Positions 51,711 through 60,453 of a stretch of 64,000 nucleotides of DNA are shown here, piece after piece (the first letter of the stretch is position 1; the number at the start of each line of letters is the position of its first letter). The position numbers and the translations under genes were made by a program. Origin of the DNA: Alphaproteobacteria bacterium. GTDB lineage: Bacteria; Pseudomonadota; Alphaproteobacteria; Micavibrionales; Micavibrionaceae. The notes under the pieces are model-generated. The model ran no database searches, was not told where the DNA came from, and was given only the letters and a program-made list of their open reading frames with translations. The stretch lies in assembly GCA_016794305.1 (NCBI GenBank), contig JAEUKN010000002.1, forward strand, positions 62,001-126,000, in the 5' to 3' direction.

Positions 51711-53033
51711 TCAAAAATCAACATTGATAATTTCAAATTCTCGGAATCCATTGAACTGGGTGCGGCATGCGTTGCTATAGGCTCCCGTTAACCCCACCAT
51801 AATCCAATCGCCTTCGCGGATTGTATCGGGCAGGATAAACGGCCCTTTCATCATATCCACCGAATCACATGTCGGCCCGCAAAATCGAAATTCATTGAAG
51901 CTATCGTCGGCGCCATCAGGAATCCTACCAGGAACCTTGTGAGGAGCCAAATCGGAGGTTTTGTCGGGTGACTCTAGAATTGGAGCAAAGTCAACGCCGT
52001 GATAGGTGGTTTTGGGGGCTATGTTATCACCCTGCGGCCTATAATCCTGACTGATATGCATGACGGGATAGCGCAGTTCCCCTTGCCATTTCGCGGCCTC
52101 AACCAACCCGCCATAGACACCGTCATTGAGATAGAGCGAGCGTCCGCGCCGTTGCTCGACCCGCACAATCAGAGATCCGCTCTCCGCAACGAGTGCGCGG
52201 CCCGGCTCACAATATAACTCCAAATCCTGCAATTCATGATCCTTGACGGCCTGTGCGATGACCGCCATGTAGACCGCGAGCGGTGGATGATCTGATCCCA
52301 AATAGGGGGCCGGGAAACCGCCGCCGACATCAAGCGCATCAATTTTGACCCGTGATTTGCGCATAATTTCGGCAGCTGTCGCAATCCCGCGGGCATAGAT
52401 TTCAGGGTTGGTTGATTGCGTGCCGGGGTGGAACATCACGCCGATTTTGGCACTCACCAGGCGTGCTTCGCGCAATAACTTTACACTTTCCTTCGGCGTT
52501 GCGCCGAATTTGGCAGAAAAATCAACTGCGGCTTCTTTGTTTTTTGGCAAAGCCACCCGCACGAAAATTTCCAAATCATTCGCCAGATCAGTTTCATGGA
52601 CGATTTTATGCAGTTCACTCAAATGGTCAATCACGAACACGCGCACTTGGTGGGTGAAATAGGCCTCCCGAATCGCCTCACGCGATTTCACCGTATGCAT
52701 AAAATGGATTTTGGCGGTGGGGGCGATGCGGCGAATCAAACGCACCTCATCAATCGACGCTGCATCAAATATCCCAATTCCCGCATGATGAAGTGTTTCA
52801 ATAACGGACTCCAGCGGGTTGCTTTTCACCGCATACATTACCCGGCCGGGAAATAAATCTATAAATTCGCGCGCATTTTTGCGAAGAACGGCATGATTGA
52901 AAATATGGAGCGGAGCCCTAGGCCGCAGCTCAGCCGTCAGGTTCAAAATCTTTTGTTGGGGAGTTAAAACAGACGGTTCAGATAAAAAGGACGCAGACAC
53001 TTCACCCACTATCCCCATCATCTCATGATCCAT
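51711..53033 (-). CDS. PLP-dependent type III (ornithine/lysine) decarboxylase
   Basis: 440 residues from ATG 53033 (an in-frame ATG lies at 53021). Fold III PLP enzyme: the Schiff-base Lys in MYAVKSNPLESV (about 72-83), the PLP phosphate loop GGGFPAPYLG, CEPGRALVAESGSLIVRV (about 285-302), and the C-terminal catalytic Cys in CGPTCDSVDM (about 390-399). Substrate is probably ornithine or lysine, giving putrescine or cadaverine; meso-diaminopimelate is also possible within the family. The start overlaps nothing; upstream lies a 411-bp gap rich in repeats. Confidence 0.9.
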   Translation of the reverse strand: MDHEMMGIVGEVSASFLSEPSVLTPQQKILNLTAELRPRAPLHIFNHAVLRKNAREFIDLFPGRVMYAVKSNPLESVIETLHHAGIGIFDAASIDEVRLIRRIAPTAKIHFMHTVKSREAIREAYFTHQVRVFVIDHLSELHKIVHETDLANDLEIFVRVALPKNKEAAVDFSAKFGATPKESVKLLREARLVSAKIGVMFHPGTQSTNPEIYARGIATAAEIMRKSRVKIDALDVGGGFPAPYLGSDHPPLAVYMAVIAQAVKDHELQDLELYCEPGRALVAESGSLIVRVEQRRGRSLYLNDGVYGGLVEAAKWQGELRYPVMHISQDYRPQGDNIAPKTTYHGVDFAPILESPDKTSDLAPHKVPGRIPDGADDSFNEFRFCGPTCDSVDMMKGPFILPDTIREGDWIMVGLTGAYSNACRTQFNGFREFEIINVDF

Positions 53034-53125
53034 TCGCCCAGACCTTTCCGCCGCTCACGGCAAAAAATTGTTTTTATACGAATCAATCATAGATCAAAAT
53101 ATATAAGAAACAATAAATATAGAGT

Positions 53126-53219
53126 GTTTGTGATTAGGCGGAAGCCGGTTAATCGTAATAAAATACGACAAAACAAATGCTTAGACAATTTTTTCGAGTC
53201 TATCCAAATCAAAAGATGG
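53126..53219 (+). repeat. Dispersed repeat family 2, copy 3
   Basis: GATTAGGCGGAAGCCGGTTA, then AATCGTAATAAAATACGACA, AAACAAAT and TTTTTTCGAGTCTAT: block-for-block match to 166-256. Confidence 0.8.
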
Positions 53220-53257
53220 TTTGGTTGTAACGGAAAAATACCATCGTATTCACAAGG

Positions 53258-53362
53258 TATACTCGAAATACTGAATTGCCGGCTAGGAACAAGCGACGCA
53301 GCGTAGGGAGGCTACGTTAGGAGCTTGTTGACAACGTCCGGTAGTTCAGTATTTCGAGTATA
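53258..53362 (-). repeat. 105-bp palindromic repeat, family 1, copy C (inverted)
   Basis: Begins TATACTCGAAATACTGAATT and ends GTTCAGTATTTCGAGTATA; the interior GCTAGGAACAAGCGACGCAG is complementary to the interior of copies A, B and D. Located upstream of the response regulator. Confidence 0.85.
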
Positions 53363-53445
53363 AAATAGAAAAATTAACTATCGTTTCATAGTGTTAGGTG
53401 TAGAATAGGGATGCAAAAATGACCAAAATTGTCGGGAGAATATGA

Positions 53446-54141
53446 ATGCATTTACTGATTGCGGACGACCACACGATGTTTCGTGATGCGATGTCACAAT
53501 ATTTGACACGGTCGAACCCACAAGCAAAAGTTGCAACGGTTAAAAATTTGGATGAGGCAGTTGAGTATGTGGCCAAAAGCGAAGACGCGCCCGAATTGGT
53601 ATTGTTGGACCTGAATATGCCCGGGATGAACGGGTTGGAAGGATTTAAAACTTTCCGCACCAAATTTCCAAAAGTATCGGTGGCCTTGCTCTCAGGTGTT
53701 GCAGAAATTGATGATGTTCAAAATGCAATGGATTTGGGGGCGGTGGGCTATTTTCCCAAAACCTTATCCGGGCGTACGATGCTCAAAGCCATTGAACTCG
53801 TGCTCTCGGGTGAAAAATTTATTCCTGTTGATCATGCCACAAACGGACTAATGCCGTCCTATTTTATTGATCAAACTCAGGGTCGCGCAACTGCACCGCT
53901 CCCGCTTCATACGAGCGCACCAAAGGGGGGGCGGCCCGCCGTCAACCTCACACCGCGCGAAGAAGAAGTGTTGGAGCGACTGGTGCGCGGACTTAGCAAT
54001 AAAGATATCGCCCGCGAATTGGATTTGCAAGAGGTTACGATCAAACTTCACATTCGCGGAATTTGTCGGAAATTAGGCGCCAATAACCGGACTCAGGCTG
54101 CCTTAAAAGCTTATGAGCTGGGCTTGGTTAAGAAGGTCTGA
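53446..54141 (+). CDS. NarL/FixJ-family response regulator
   Basis: 231 residues, ATG 53446. Receiver domain (about 1-120): acidic pair DD (7-8), phospho-acceptor Asp55 in LLDLNMPGMNG, conserved Lys in FPKTLSG (about 105). Linker, Pro/Gly-rich (about 125-160), then a LuxR helix-turn-helix (about 165-228) with LTPREEEVLERLVRGLSNKDIARELDLQEVTIKLHIRGICRKLG. It binds DNA when phosphorylated. The partner kinase gene starts 20 bp after its stop. Targets are not known; it resembles regulators of motility and cell-cycle programmes only in architecture. Confidence 0.92.
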   Translation: MHLLIADDHTMFRDAMSQYLTRSNPQAKVATVKNLDEAVEYVAKSEDAPELVLLDLNMPGMNGLEGFKTFRTKFPKVSVALLSGVAEIDDVQNAMDLGAVGYFPKTLSGRTMLKAIELVLSGEKFIPVDHATNGLMPSYFIDQTQGRATAPLPLHTSAPKGGRPAVNLTPREEEVLERLVRGLSNKDIARELDLQEVTIKLHIRGICRKLGANNRTQAALKAYELGLVKKV

Positions 54142-54161
54142 AGATATTTAGTGAGTAGTCT

Positions 54162-54938
54162 ATGGCTCGTTCAAACACGCGAAGTAAAGATCAATATGAA
54201 GAATTAGGGCGTTTGACCCAAGGGTTGCTTCATAATATTAACAACTCTCTGGCTGGAATCGGCGGGTTTGCTGAGCTATTGATTGACGACCTCACGCCTG
54301 AGTCTCCTGACCGCGTGTTTGCCGAAAAAATCCTTTCATCCTCTGAGCATTTAAAACTTTTAATCAAGGAAATTTGGATGCTCAATGCCTTGCGGCGCTA
54401 TATTCCTGAAACTATTGTGGATGTGGGGGCCGTACTCGATGAAATTTTAATGAATATGGATGTGGAGCAATTAGCCGCCAAAAATATTTTCGTTGAATAT
54501 GAGGCCGAGGATAATGGGGAGGCTCTGCGCGCCCTGGGCAATCCCGAGTATATTAAAATGGCCGTGGATCATTTGATTGCCAATGCCCTCGAATCATTTG
54601 ACTTATCACCCCGCGGTTCCAAGCACCATCATCCCGATGTCATTAAAATTACGATGACAAGTGATGAGGAAAATATTTTTATCACCCTTGAAGATAATGG
54701 CATAGGGATGCCAGAGAATGTTGAACGGGACTGTATGATGCCCCTGTTTACTACTAAGGACCCCTCAAAACATCATGGCTTAGGGTTAAATATCGTAGAG
54801 GCGATCATGAAAGCCATGCGGGGAAATTTTTCCATTCTTTCTCAAAACGGTATTTGCACCACGGCCTGCATGATGATCCCGCGCAAAGATACCGTGAAAA
54901 GCCAACGCCAGAGTAGTGATCATAAACAGGTTTTTTAA
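54162..54938 (+). CDS. Sensorless histidine kinase, partner of the response regulator
   Basis: 258 residues, soluble, with no sensory domain: the phospho-acceptor His24 lies in LLHNINNSLAG (about 22-32), close to the N-terminus. The catalytic domain (about 120-250) has N-box HLIANALESFD, G1 box LEDNGIGMPENV, and G2 box HGLGLNIVEAIMKAM. The short dimerisation helix pair is intact. A kinase without an input domain must be controlled by a partner protein or by its own expression. It overlaps the convergent lnt by 4 bp. It is the likely kinase of the adjacent regulator, but cognate pairing is inferred from position. Confidence 0.9.
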   Translation: MARSNTRSKDQYEELGRLTQGLLHNINNSLAGIGGFAELLIDDLTPESPDRVFAEKILSSSEHLKLLIKEIWMLNALRRYIPETIVDVGAVLDEILMNMDVEQLAAKNIFVEYEAEDNGEALRALGNPEYIKMAVDHLIANALESFDLSPRGSKHHHPDVIKITMTSDEENIFITLEDNGIGMPENVERDCMMPLFTTKDPSKHHGLGLNIVEAIMKAMRGNFSILSQNGICTTACMMIPRKDTVKSQRQSSDHKQVF

Positions 54939-56506
54939 AACTCTTCAAACCGCGAATAAAGCGTAGGTTTGGCAGCAGGACGCGGGAGGAAGCTATCTAC
55001 GCTGCCCGCCACCATGAGCGGGAGGGAGGATATAACGCGGCCATACGGGTCCACCACAACCGAGAGCCCCGTATTGGTCCCGCGCACAACCGGCAAACCC
55101 GTTTCAATTGCACGATAGATTGCATGTGACATATGTTGGAACGGGCCGGGGGAGATGCCATACCATGCATCGTTGCTCACATTCACAATCCATTCTGCGC
55201 GTTTGGGGTTTGTGCTGGTGACCTCGCCCGGAAAGATCACCTCATAACACACCAGCGGGGAAAAGGGCGGGATGTCATCCACCATCGCCGTTTGCGGGCC
55301 CGGACCCGCTGTAAACCCCGAAAAATTGTTGAGGGGGCCAAAGGGAATATATTTTTGCATCGGCATATATTCGCCAAACGGTACCAGATGAAATTTATCG
55401 AATTTATATTTCAAACGCAAATCATGATCCATCACCACCAAACTGTTATGATATCCTTCGCGGTCACCCAATAAGGCCCCGGCAAGGATATAGCTTGGTT
55501 CCCTATAATGGAGCATGGCGCCCTTGAGGGCCTCCAGCGCGGCCGGTTCGCTCAATTCATTGGATGTCACCGAAGTTTCGGGAAGAATGAGCAGACGCGC
55601 CGCATGCGGTCCCGTGGCCGTGAGGGTTTGATCATTGCGAATGACATTGAGCAAGGCGCGGTAATTCTCCCATTTTTGCTCAGGGTCCCATTTCATGGAT
55701 TGCGCGATATTGGGTTGGATAAGTTGCACAACAGTATCTTGGCGCAGCTCAGTCGGGTGATGCGCGAGCCGCTCGGTCCCAAAGATATAAAGCCCGATCC
55801 CGATTGCCAACGCCGCAACCCCGCCCAGTATGCGCACGAGAGGCGGCGCATGCCCCTTGATCATAAATCCCGGCATGGCAAACATGAAAACCGTCAGAAA
55901 ACTGAGGAAATAAATCCCGCCAATTGAGAGGATTTGCAGCATCGGTAGGATTGCGGTCCAACTCATGCCAAACAAATTCCACGGAAACCCCGAAAATAAA
56001 TGCCCGCGCGCATATTCCGCCACCATGAGCAGGGCGATAAAGATGCAAAAACTTACCGCTCCGCGGCCCTTACAGATACGGCGTGAGAGATAGGCCGCAA
56101 GGCCGGTATAAAGGCTTAAAAAAATCGGCAACCCCACGAGCGCAAACGGATAGGCCCATTTGTAAGGATTGCCGTTGATCAGCAGCGCATTGCCGATCCA
56201 ATAAAGGCTATAGGTGAAAAACCCCATGCCGAACAACCAACCGCAGAGGAACGATTTCCACCTGTGATCATCCGCAAAACTGGTGGTAATAATCCAAAAT
56301 CCCGAGAGCGCAATCACAAGAGCCGGCCAGATGTAAAACGGCCCCATGCCAAGCCCCCCCAGTGCCCCAAGCAAGACCAGATTAAACATCCGCCCGAGTG
56401 TTGATTGCGGAAAAAACCGATCCCATCCGCGGGGCGCAGGGGAAGCAGCGTCAGAAGCAGTTTCAGAATCAGCGTGAACGGGGGGGCATAATTTTTTAAA
56501 ATTCAT
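54935..56506 (-). CDS. lnt: Apolipoprotein N-acyltransferase
   Basis: 523 residues. Inner-membrane enzyme that adds the third acyl chain to lipoproteins. Six to seven N-terminal membrane helices (about 35-230) and a nitrilase domain (about 245-495) with catalytic Glu in LILPETSV, Lys in YKFDKFHLVPFGEYMP, and Cys in LVCYEVIFPGE. Full length. Last gene of the phoH-ybeY-corC-lnt order, 33 bp after corC. Confidence 0.96.
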   Translation of the reverse strand: MNFKKLCPPVHADSETASDAASPAPRGWDRFFPQSTLGRMFNLVLLGALGGLGMGPFYIWPALVIALSGFWIITTSFADDHRWKSFLCGWLFGMGFFTYSLYWIGNALLINGNPYKWAYPFALVGLPIFLSLYTGLAAYLSRRICKGRGAVSFCIFIALLMVAEYARGHLFSGFPWNLFGMSWTAILPMLQILSIGGIYFLSFLTVFMFAMPGFMIKGHAPPLVRILGGVAALAIGIGLYIFGTERLAHHPTELRQDTVVQLIQPNIAQSMKWDPEQKWENYRALLNVIRNDQTLTATGPHAARLLILPETSVTSNELSEPAALEALKGAMLHYREPSYILAGALLGDREGYHNSLVVMDHDLRLKYKFDKFHLVPFGEYMPMQKYIPFGPLNNFSGFTAGPGPQTAMVDDIPPFSPLVCYEVIFPGEVTSTNPKRAEWIVNVSNDAWYGISPGPFQHMSHAIYRAIETGLPVVRGTNTGLSVVVDPYGRVISSLPLMVAGSVDSFLPRPAAKPTLYSRFEEF

Positions 56507-56538
56507 GGCATAGCTGCGGTTAAAATTTGATAAGGAGA

Positions 56539-57627
56539 CTATTCTTTCGACTCAATTTCCCTTGCCACGGGGCGCACACGGATGCGCGTCACACGGCGGG
56601 GGTCCGCGTCAATAATTTCAAAATCCAATCCTGTTTCCTCGTGATGGAGCACCTCCCCACGCGCAGGCACGCGCCCGGCCAGTGTGAAAATAAACCCGCC
56701 CAGCGTGTCGGCCACATCGCGTTCTTCGGCAGAGAGGATTTGGCCAAACTCCTCTTCAAAGTCCCCAATTTCCATGCGGGCATCCACCAGATAACTGCCG
56801 TCTTCGTGTTGTTCCATCTCTGGAATCGCCGTGTTGTAATAATCATCATGGAGTTCGCCCACAATGCTGCCCAAAATATCGCCCAGCGTCACCAAACCGT
56901 CAATCCCGCCATATTCATCCACCACAAACATCATATGTTGACGTTTATGGCGCATCAGCATTAACAGGTCAAAAATCGGCATAGCGGGGGAAATCACCGA
57001 CGGTTCCCGCATCAAAGATTTAATCTCAATTTTTCCGGTACTGACCAATGCGCGAAACGCATCCTTAATATAAATAATCCCCATAATGTCATCGAGCGTT
57101 TCACGATACACGGGAATGCGGCTGTGGCGCGTTTTGACCAATAGATTCAGCAATTCTTCTTCGGGTGTGGCCAAATCAATCGCCACAATATCCGCGCGCG
57201 GCACCATGATGTCTTCGGCCGTCATGTCCTTGAGGTCCAGCACGTTACTGAGCATATTGAGCTCATGAATCTCCGCGCTTTCCTTGACATCGTTCGATGA
57301 CGACATTTCTTCAATATATTCCTCAATCACATGACGCAGCGATTCGTCATTATCCGGTTTCGCGGTGAGGAGGTTTTTCAACCACAGCATCAACCCCTGT
57401 CCCGTACCGGAGCCGATATTTGCAGGCGGAGTGGCAAGAGGCGATTGAGAAGCAGAAGAAGCAAGTGATGCGGACTCTAAAGGGGCATCATCCGCGCCGT
57501 TACTTTGGCTAGCTGGTTCGGACGGCGTATCATCAGCCGATTTGTTGATGGCAGTATCAAGCGGAACAGGATCATCAGGCATGGTATCAATCAATTCTAT
57601 AGTTTTTAAGGCGTGGGTTTGTTTCAT
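56539..57627 (-). CDS. corC: CBS/CorC-domain protein (hemolysin C family)
   Basis: 362 residues. Acidic, disordered N-terminus (about 1-85), a CBS pair (about 130-250) with HSRIPVYRETLDDIMGIIYIKD and MMFVVDEYGGIDGLVTLGDILGSIVGEL, and a C-terminal CorC/HlyC domain (about 265-350). No membrane segment, as in the soluble CorC proteins. Classical gene of the ybeY-corC-lnt operon, linked to magnesium/cobalt homeostasis or membrane integrity. Start ATG 57627 is close to the repeat element. Confidence 0.92.
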   Translation of the reverse strand: MKQTHALKTIELIDTMPDDPVPLDTAINKSADDTPSEPASQSNGADDAPLESASLASSASQSPLATPPANIGSGTGQGLMLWLKNLLTAKPDNDESLRHVIEEYIEEMSSSNDVKESAEIHELNMLSNVLDLKDMTAEDIMVPRADIVAIDLATPEEELLNLLVKTRHSRIPVYRETLDDIMGIIYIKDAFRALVSTGKIEIKSLMREPSVISPAMPIFDLLMLMRHKRQHMMFVVDEYGGIDGLVTLGDILGSIVGELHDDYYNTAIPEMEQHEDGSYLVDARMEIGDFEEEFGQILSAEERDVADTLGGFIFTLAGRVPARGEVLHHEETGLDFEIIDADPRRVTRIRVRPVAREIESKE

Positions 57628-57641
57628 AAAAATCTTTCATC

Positions 57642-57744
57642 ATACTAGGGATACTGAACTCCTGGACGTTGTCATCAAGCTCCTAACGTAGTCTCCCTAC
57701 GCTTCGTCGCTTGTTTCTAGCCAGCAATTCAGTCTTCCTAGTAT
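57642..57744 (+). repeat. 105-bp palindromic repeat, family 1, copy D
   Basis: ATACTAGGGATACTGAACTCC to TTCAGTCTTCCTAGTAT, about 103 bp, with interior TCACGTAG-like GTAGTCTCCCTACG. It lies inside the ybeY-corC junction, within the operon, so it would be transcribed. Confidence 0.8.
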
Positions 57745-57818
57745 AAGTCACACATTGTTTTATTCATCTTACAATTTTCACTCTTTGGGACTCAATTTAT
57801 CGCTAACATATTATATTT

Positions 57819-58334
57819 TTACAGTTTTTCAAAATATGGATTTTTGATGCCGAGTTTTTTCAGAATTTTAACCTCCAACGCCTCCATGGCCTCGGCGTCT
57901 TTCTCCTCAATATGATCATATCCCAAAAGGTGCAAAAACCCGTGAATCGTGAGGTGTGTGAGGTGATCGCGGAGTTTTTTCTCCTGCGCATGCGCCTCAT
58001 CGCGAATGGTTTCAAAAGACACAAATATATCGCCAATCGGCACATGATCCCCCATAACGGGAATGTGTGAGTAATGATCCCAATCGGGGAAAGAGAGCAC
58101 GTTGGTGGCCTTATCCTTATCCCGATGCGCATGATTGAGCGTGCGAATCTCGGCGTCATTGGTCAGTGTCACGCATAATTCCATCTGCAGGTTTGGCGGG
58201 CGCCTTGGCATATTTTCCCACGCAGTTGCAATAGCGTTTTTAATGAGCGCGCGCGCGCCAACCCGTGAGGCCACCCATTGCGGGTCAGCAAAAATAACAT
58301 CGACCTTTGGCGGGGGAAAACGCGGGTCGATCAT
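57819..58334 (-). CDS. ybeY: Endoribonuclease YbeY (rRNA maturation factor)
   Basis: 171 residues from ATG 58334 (or 175 from 58346). Metal-dependent single-strand RNase in 16S rRNA 3'-end maturation and ribosome quality control. Zinc motif HGFLHLLGYDH (about 130-140), and the conserved RxRxAxKATNVLSFPD-type sequence as NHAHRDKDKATNVLSFPD. Normal length. The repeat element of family 1 is found 75-180 bp downstream, between this gene and corC. Confidence 0.94.
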   Translation of the reverse strand: MIDPRFPPPKVDVIFADPQWVASRVGARALIKNAIATAWENMPRRPPNLQMELCVTLTNDAEIRTLNHAHRDKDKATNVLSFPDWDHYSHIPVMGDHVPIGDIFVSFETIRDEAHAQEKKLRDHLTHLTIHGFLHLLGYDHIEEKDAEAMEALEVKILKKLGIKNPYFEKL

Positions 58335-58382
58335 GTTAAGCCGCAAATGAGATGCACATCAGATAATAAACAGGTGCGGCGT

Positions 58383-59354
58383 TCATCGCTTGCGCCCCAC
58401 TAGATTCGCATCATGTCGATCATACGCCGTGAGGATCTTACCCACCAATTTATGCCGCACCACATCGGCATTTTCAAAACGAACAAACGCAATATCCTCA
58501 ATATGTTTTAAAATTTCCATCGATTCGTTTAACCCCGAAATTTGGCCCATCGGCAAATCGGTTTGGCTAGGGTCGCCGGTGATGATCATGGATGAATTTT
58601 CGCCCATACGGCTCAAAAACATTTTCATTTGGGTCGATGTGGTGTTTTGCGCCTCGTCCAACACCACGTAGGCATGCGAGAGGGTGCGCCCCCGCATAAA
58701 GGCCAGCGGCGCGATTTCAATTTCTCCCCGCTCTAACATTTTTTCCGTCCGTTCAGGACCCAGAAAATCATTCAGCGCATCATAAATCGGCCGTAAATAG
58801 GGGTCAATTTTATCACGCATATCACCGGGCAAAAATCCCAATTTTTCTCCCGCTTCAACTGCGGGCCGACAAAATACCAGCCGCTCAACCTCACCCCGTT
58901 CATATTTTTCGACCCCGACAGCCACCGCCAGATAAGTCTTACCCGTTCCGGCCGGTCCCACGCCATACACCATTTCCTTATGCCGCAATGCCTCCACATA
59001 TCGCACTTGGTTTTCCGTACGCGGCATTAATGATCGGCGTTTCGTGGTAATGGCATTGGAATCCTGCGCATTATCTTGTTTTTCCAGCCGCAGCACAGCA
59101 TCAATATCCCCCGGCGTTATTTTTTGCGGATGGGCGGATTTTTCAATTTTAGACCATAATTTAGAAAGGATTTCCGCGGCTTTTTGCGCCCTATGATCTT
59201 CGCCGCCGATATGCACGACATTGCCCCGATCGGCAATTTGAACCGTTAACAGCTTTTCCAGATACTGCAGGTTGGAATTATGCTCACCATATAAAAACGG
59301 CAATTTCGATAGATCATCAAATTCTAAAGTAGGAATGGTCGTGGCCCTCTGCAA
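58383..59354 (-). CDS. phoH: PhoH-family ATPase of the ybeY operon
   Basis: 323 residues. N-terminal KH-like RNA-binding domain (about 20-85: LEFDDLSKLPFLYGEHNSNLQYLEKLL), then the PhoH ATPase domain (about 115-310): Walker A GVGPAGTGKTYLAVAVG (about 131-147), Walker B YVVLDEAQNTT, and the sensor ITGDPSQTDL. Works with YbeY and RNA in many bacteria. 36 bp upstream of ybeY. It is a paralogue of the gene at 4410-5207. The usual upstream gene miaB is not visible. Confidence 0.94.
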   Translation of the reverse strand: MQRATTIPTLEFDDLSKLPFLYGEHNSNLQYLEKLLTVQIADRGNVVHIGGEDHRAQKAAEILSKLWSKIEKSAHPQKITPGDIDAVLRLEKQDNAQDSNAITTKRRSLMPRTENQVRYVEALRHKEMVYGVGPAGTGKTYLAVAVGVEKYERGEVERLVFCRPAVEAGEKLGFLPGDMRDKIDPYLRPIYDALNDFLGPERTEKMLERGEIEIAPLAFMRGRTLSHAYVVLDEAQNTTSTQMKMFLSRMGENSSMIITGDPSQTDLPMGQISGLNESMEILKHIEDIAFVRFENADVVRHKLVGKILTAYDRHDANLVGRKR

Positions 59355-59478
59355 TTTTAGTGGTTTGCTCTTATTTTATTATATCACAATTTTGTGGAAA
59401 TAAAGAGGGTTATATTGAAGTGATTGAAATGTTGGTTTTTCCTCTCGCGGCGAGGGACCAAGAATGTTATAATTTTCT

Positions 59479-60453
59479 ATGTATAAATTCTTAGCACTGA
59501 TCGTAGGTTTTTTTTGTTTTCTGAATCTTCCCTTCGCTATGGCGACGGGGAGTGGTGGCGTTTCCCAAACATCACCCCCGGCACAACAAACACCTATCCC
59601 CACACCACCCACAACACAGCAAAATCTTTTCAGTAACACCCCCACCAACGATACCCCCGCTGCGGGGCCGTATTATTTCGGCTATGCGTGGCCCTATGGC
59701 GATATGGATATGCAGGCATTGGTGGGGGCTCAAGGAACTCAAGGAACCCAAGGAACCCAAGGAACTCAAGGAACTCAAGGAACCCAAGGAGCCCAAAGAG
59801 GGCCGATGCTGGTTGAGTTATATACCGATCCGGGGTGTATATATTCCCCATTGGGGCATCATTTGATGAATGACCTCATCCGGAAAACCAATGTGATTGC
59901 CTTTACGTGTCAGAGCGATTTGCTGCGCATGGCGTCCGGTGATCCAATGATTGTCCCGCAATGCAGTGACCGCCACGGATTTTATGCGTATAAAAATAAC
60001 CGGTCGCGCATGACTCCGCAGCTTGCGATCAATGGACATAGTTTGGTGAATGCATATTTATATGATCAGGTGATTAAGACCATCAAACTGATGAAATCCC
60101 TGACTCCACAGCGTTTGGAGATCAAACAAACAGGCAAAAAAGATGAATATTATGTGGCACTTCCCGCGATGCAGTTTGGCGAAACCACGGATTTTGATGA
60201 TCGGTTGAAAGTATCATTGGTGGAATATCAAAAGCCCATTCATCACAAGATTACCGAAGGTCCCAATGCAGGGGCGGAGATTGAAATCCTTCATGCCGTG
60301 TCGCGCATTATTCCGTTGCCCGATTGGTTTGGGCAGGCCGGAAAATATAATTTTACCTGGACTCCAACCCCCAATGCCCTAGGTGCCGTCCTGTTGTTCG
60401 AAAGCAAAGACACGGGGTTGTATGGGGTAGGGGAGATCAAGCTGACGCGTTAA
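59479..60453 (+). CDS. DUF1223-like exported protein with GTQ repeats
   Basis: 324 residues. Signal peptide (about 1-22, MYKFLALIVGFFCFLNLPFA). Then a low-complexity segment with six copies of Gly-Thr-Gln (about residues 84-105, from 9-bp units at 59731-59790) and a DUF1223-type thioredoxin-fold domain (about 109-324): MLVELYTDPGCIYSPLGHHLMNDL takes the place of the usual LFTSQGCSSCPPAD. The second Cys of the motif is replaced by Ser (CIYS). Conserved TPQLAINGHSL (about 176-186) and the C-terminal LHAVSRIIPLPDWFGQ fit the family. Function not established; possibly exported oxidoreductase-like. It overlaps ppdK by 4 bp tail to tail. Confidence 0.75.
   Translation: MYKFLALIVGFFCFLNLPFAMATGSGGVSQTSPPAQQTPIPTPPTTQQNLFSNTPTNDTPAAGPYYFGYAWPYGDMDMQALVGAQGTQGTQGTQGTQGTQGTQGAQRGPMLVELYTDPGCIYSPLGHHLMNDLIRKTNVIAFTCQSDLLRMASGDPMIVPQCSDRHGFYAYKNNRSRMTPQLAINGHSLVNAYLYDQVIKTIKLMKSLTPQRLEIKQTGKKDEYYVALPAMQFGETTDFDDRLKVSLVEYQKPIHHKITEGPNAGAEIEILHAVSRIIPLPDWFGQAGKYNFTWTPTPNALGAVLLFESKDTGLYGVGEIKLTR

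Larger units (their letters stand above)
53034..53445. other. Repeat-filled intergenic region
   Basis: 412 bp between divergent genes, consisting of family 2 (53126-53219), family 1 (53258-53362) and short AT-rich pieces that should contain the promoters of the decarboxylase and the response regulator. The last 40 bp carry GGGAG at the ribosome site of the gene at 53446. Confidence 0.55.

Noticed and set aside
54162-54290. Hidden PAS or GAF sensor in the kinase
   Set aside because: Only 23 residues precede the phospho-acceptor His, too few for a sensor domain.
59731-59790. Possible CRISPR-like array
   Set aside because: It is a 9-bp in-frame coding repeat (Gly-Thr-Gln) with no spacers.
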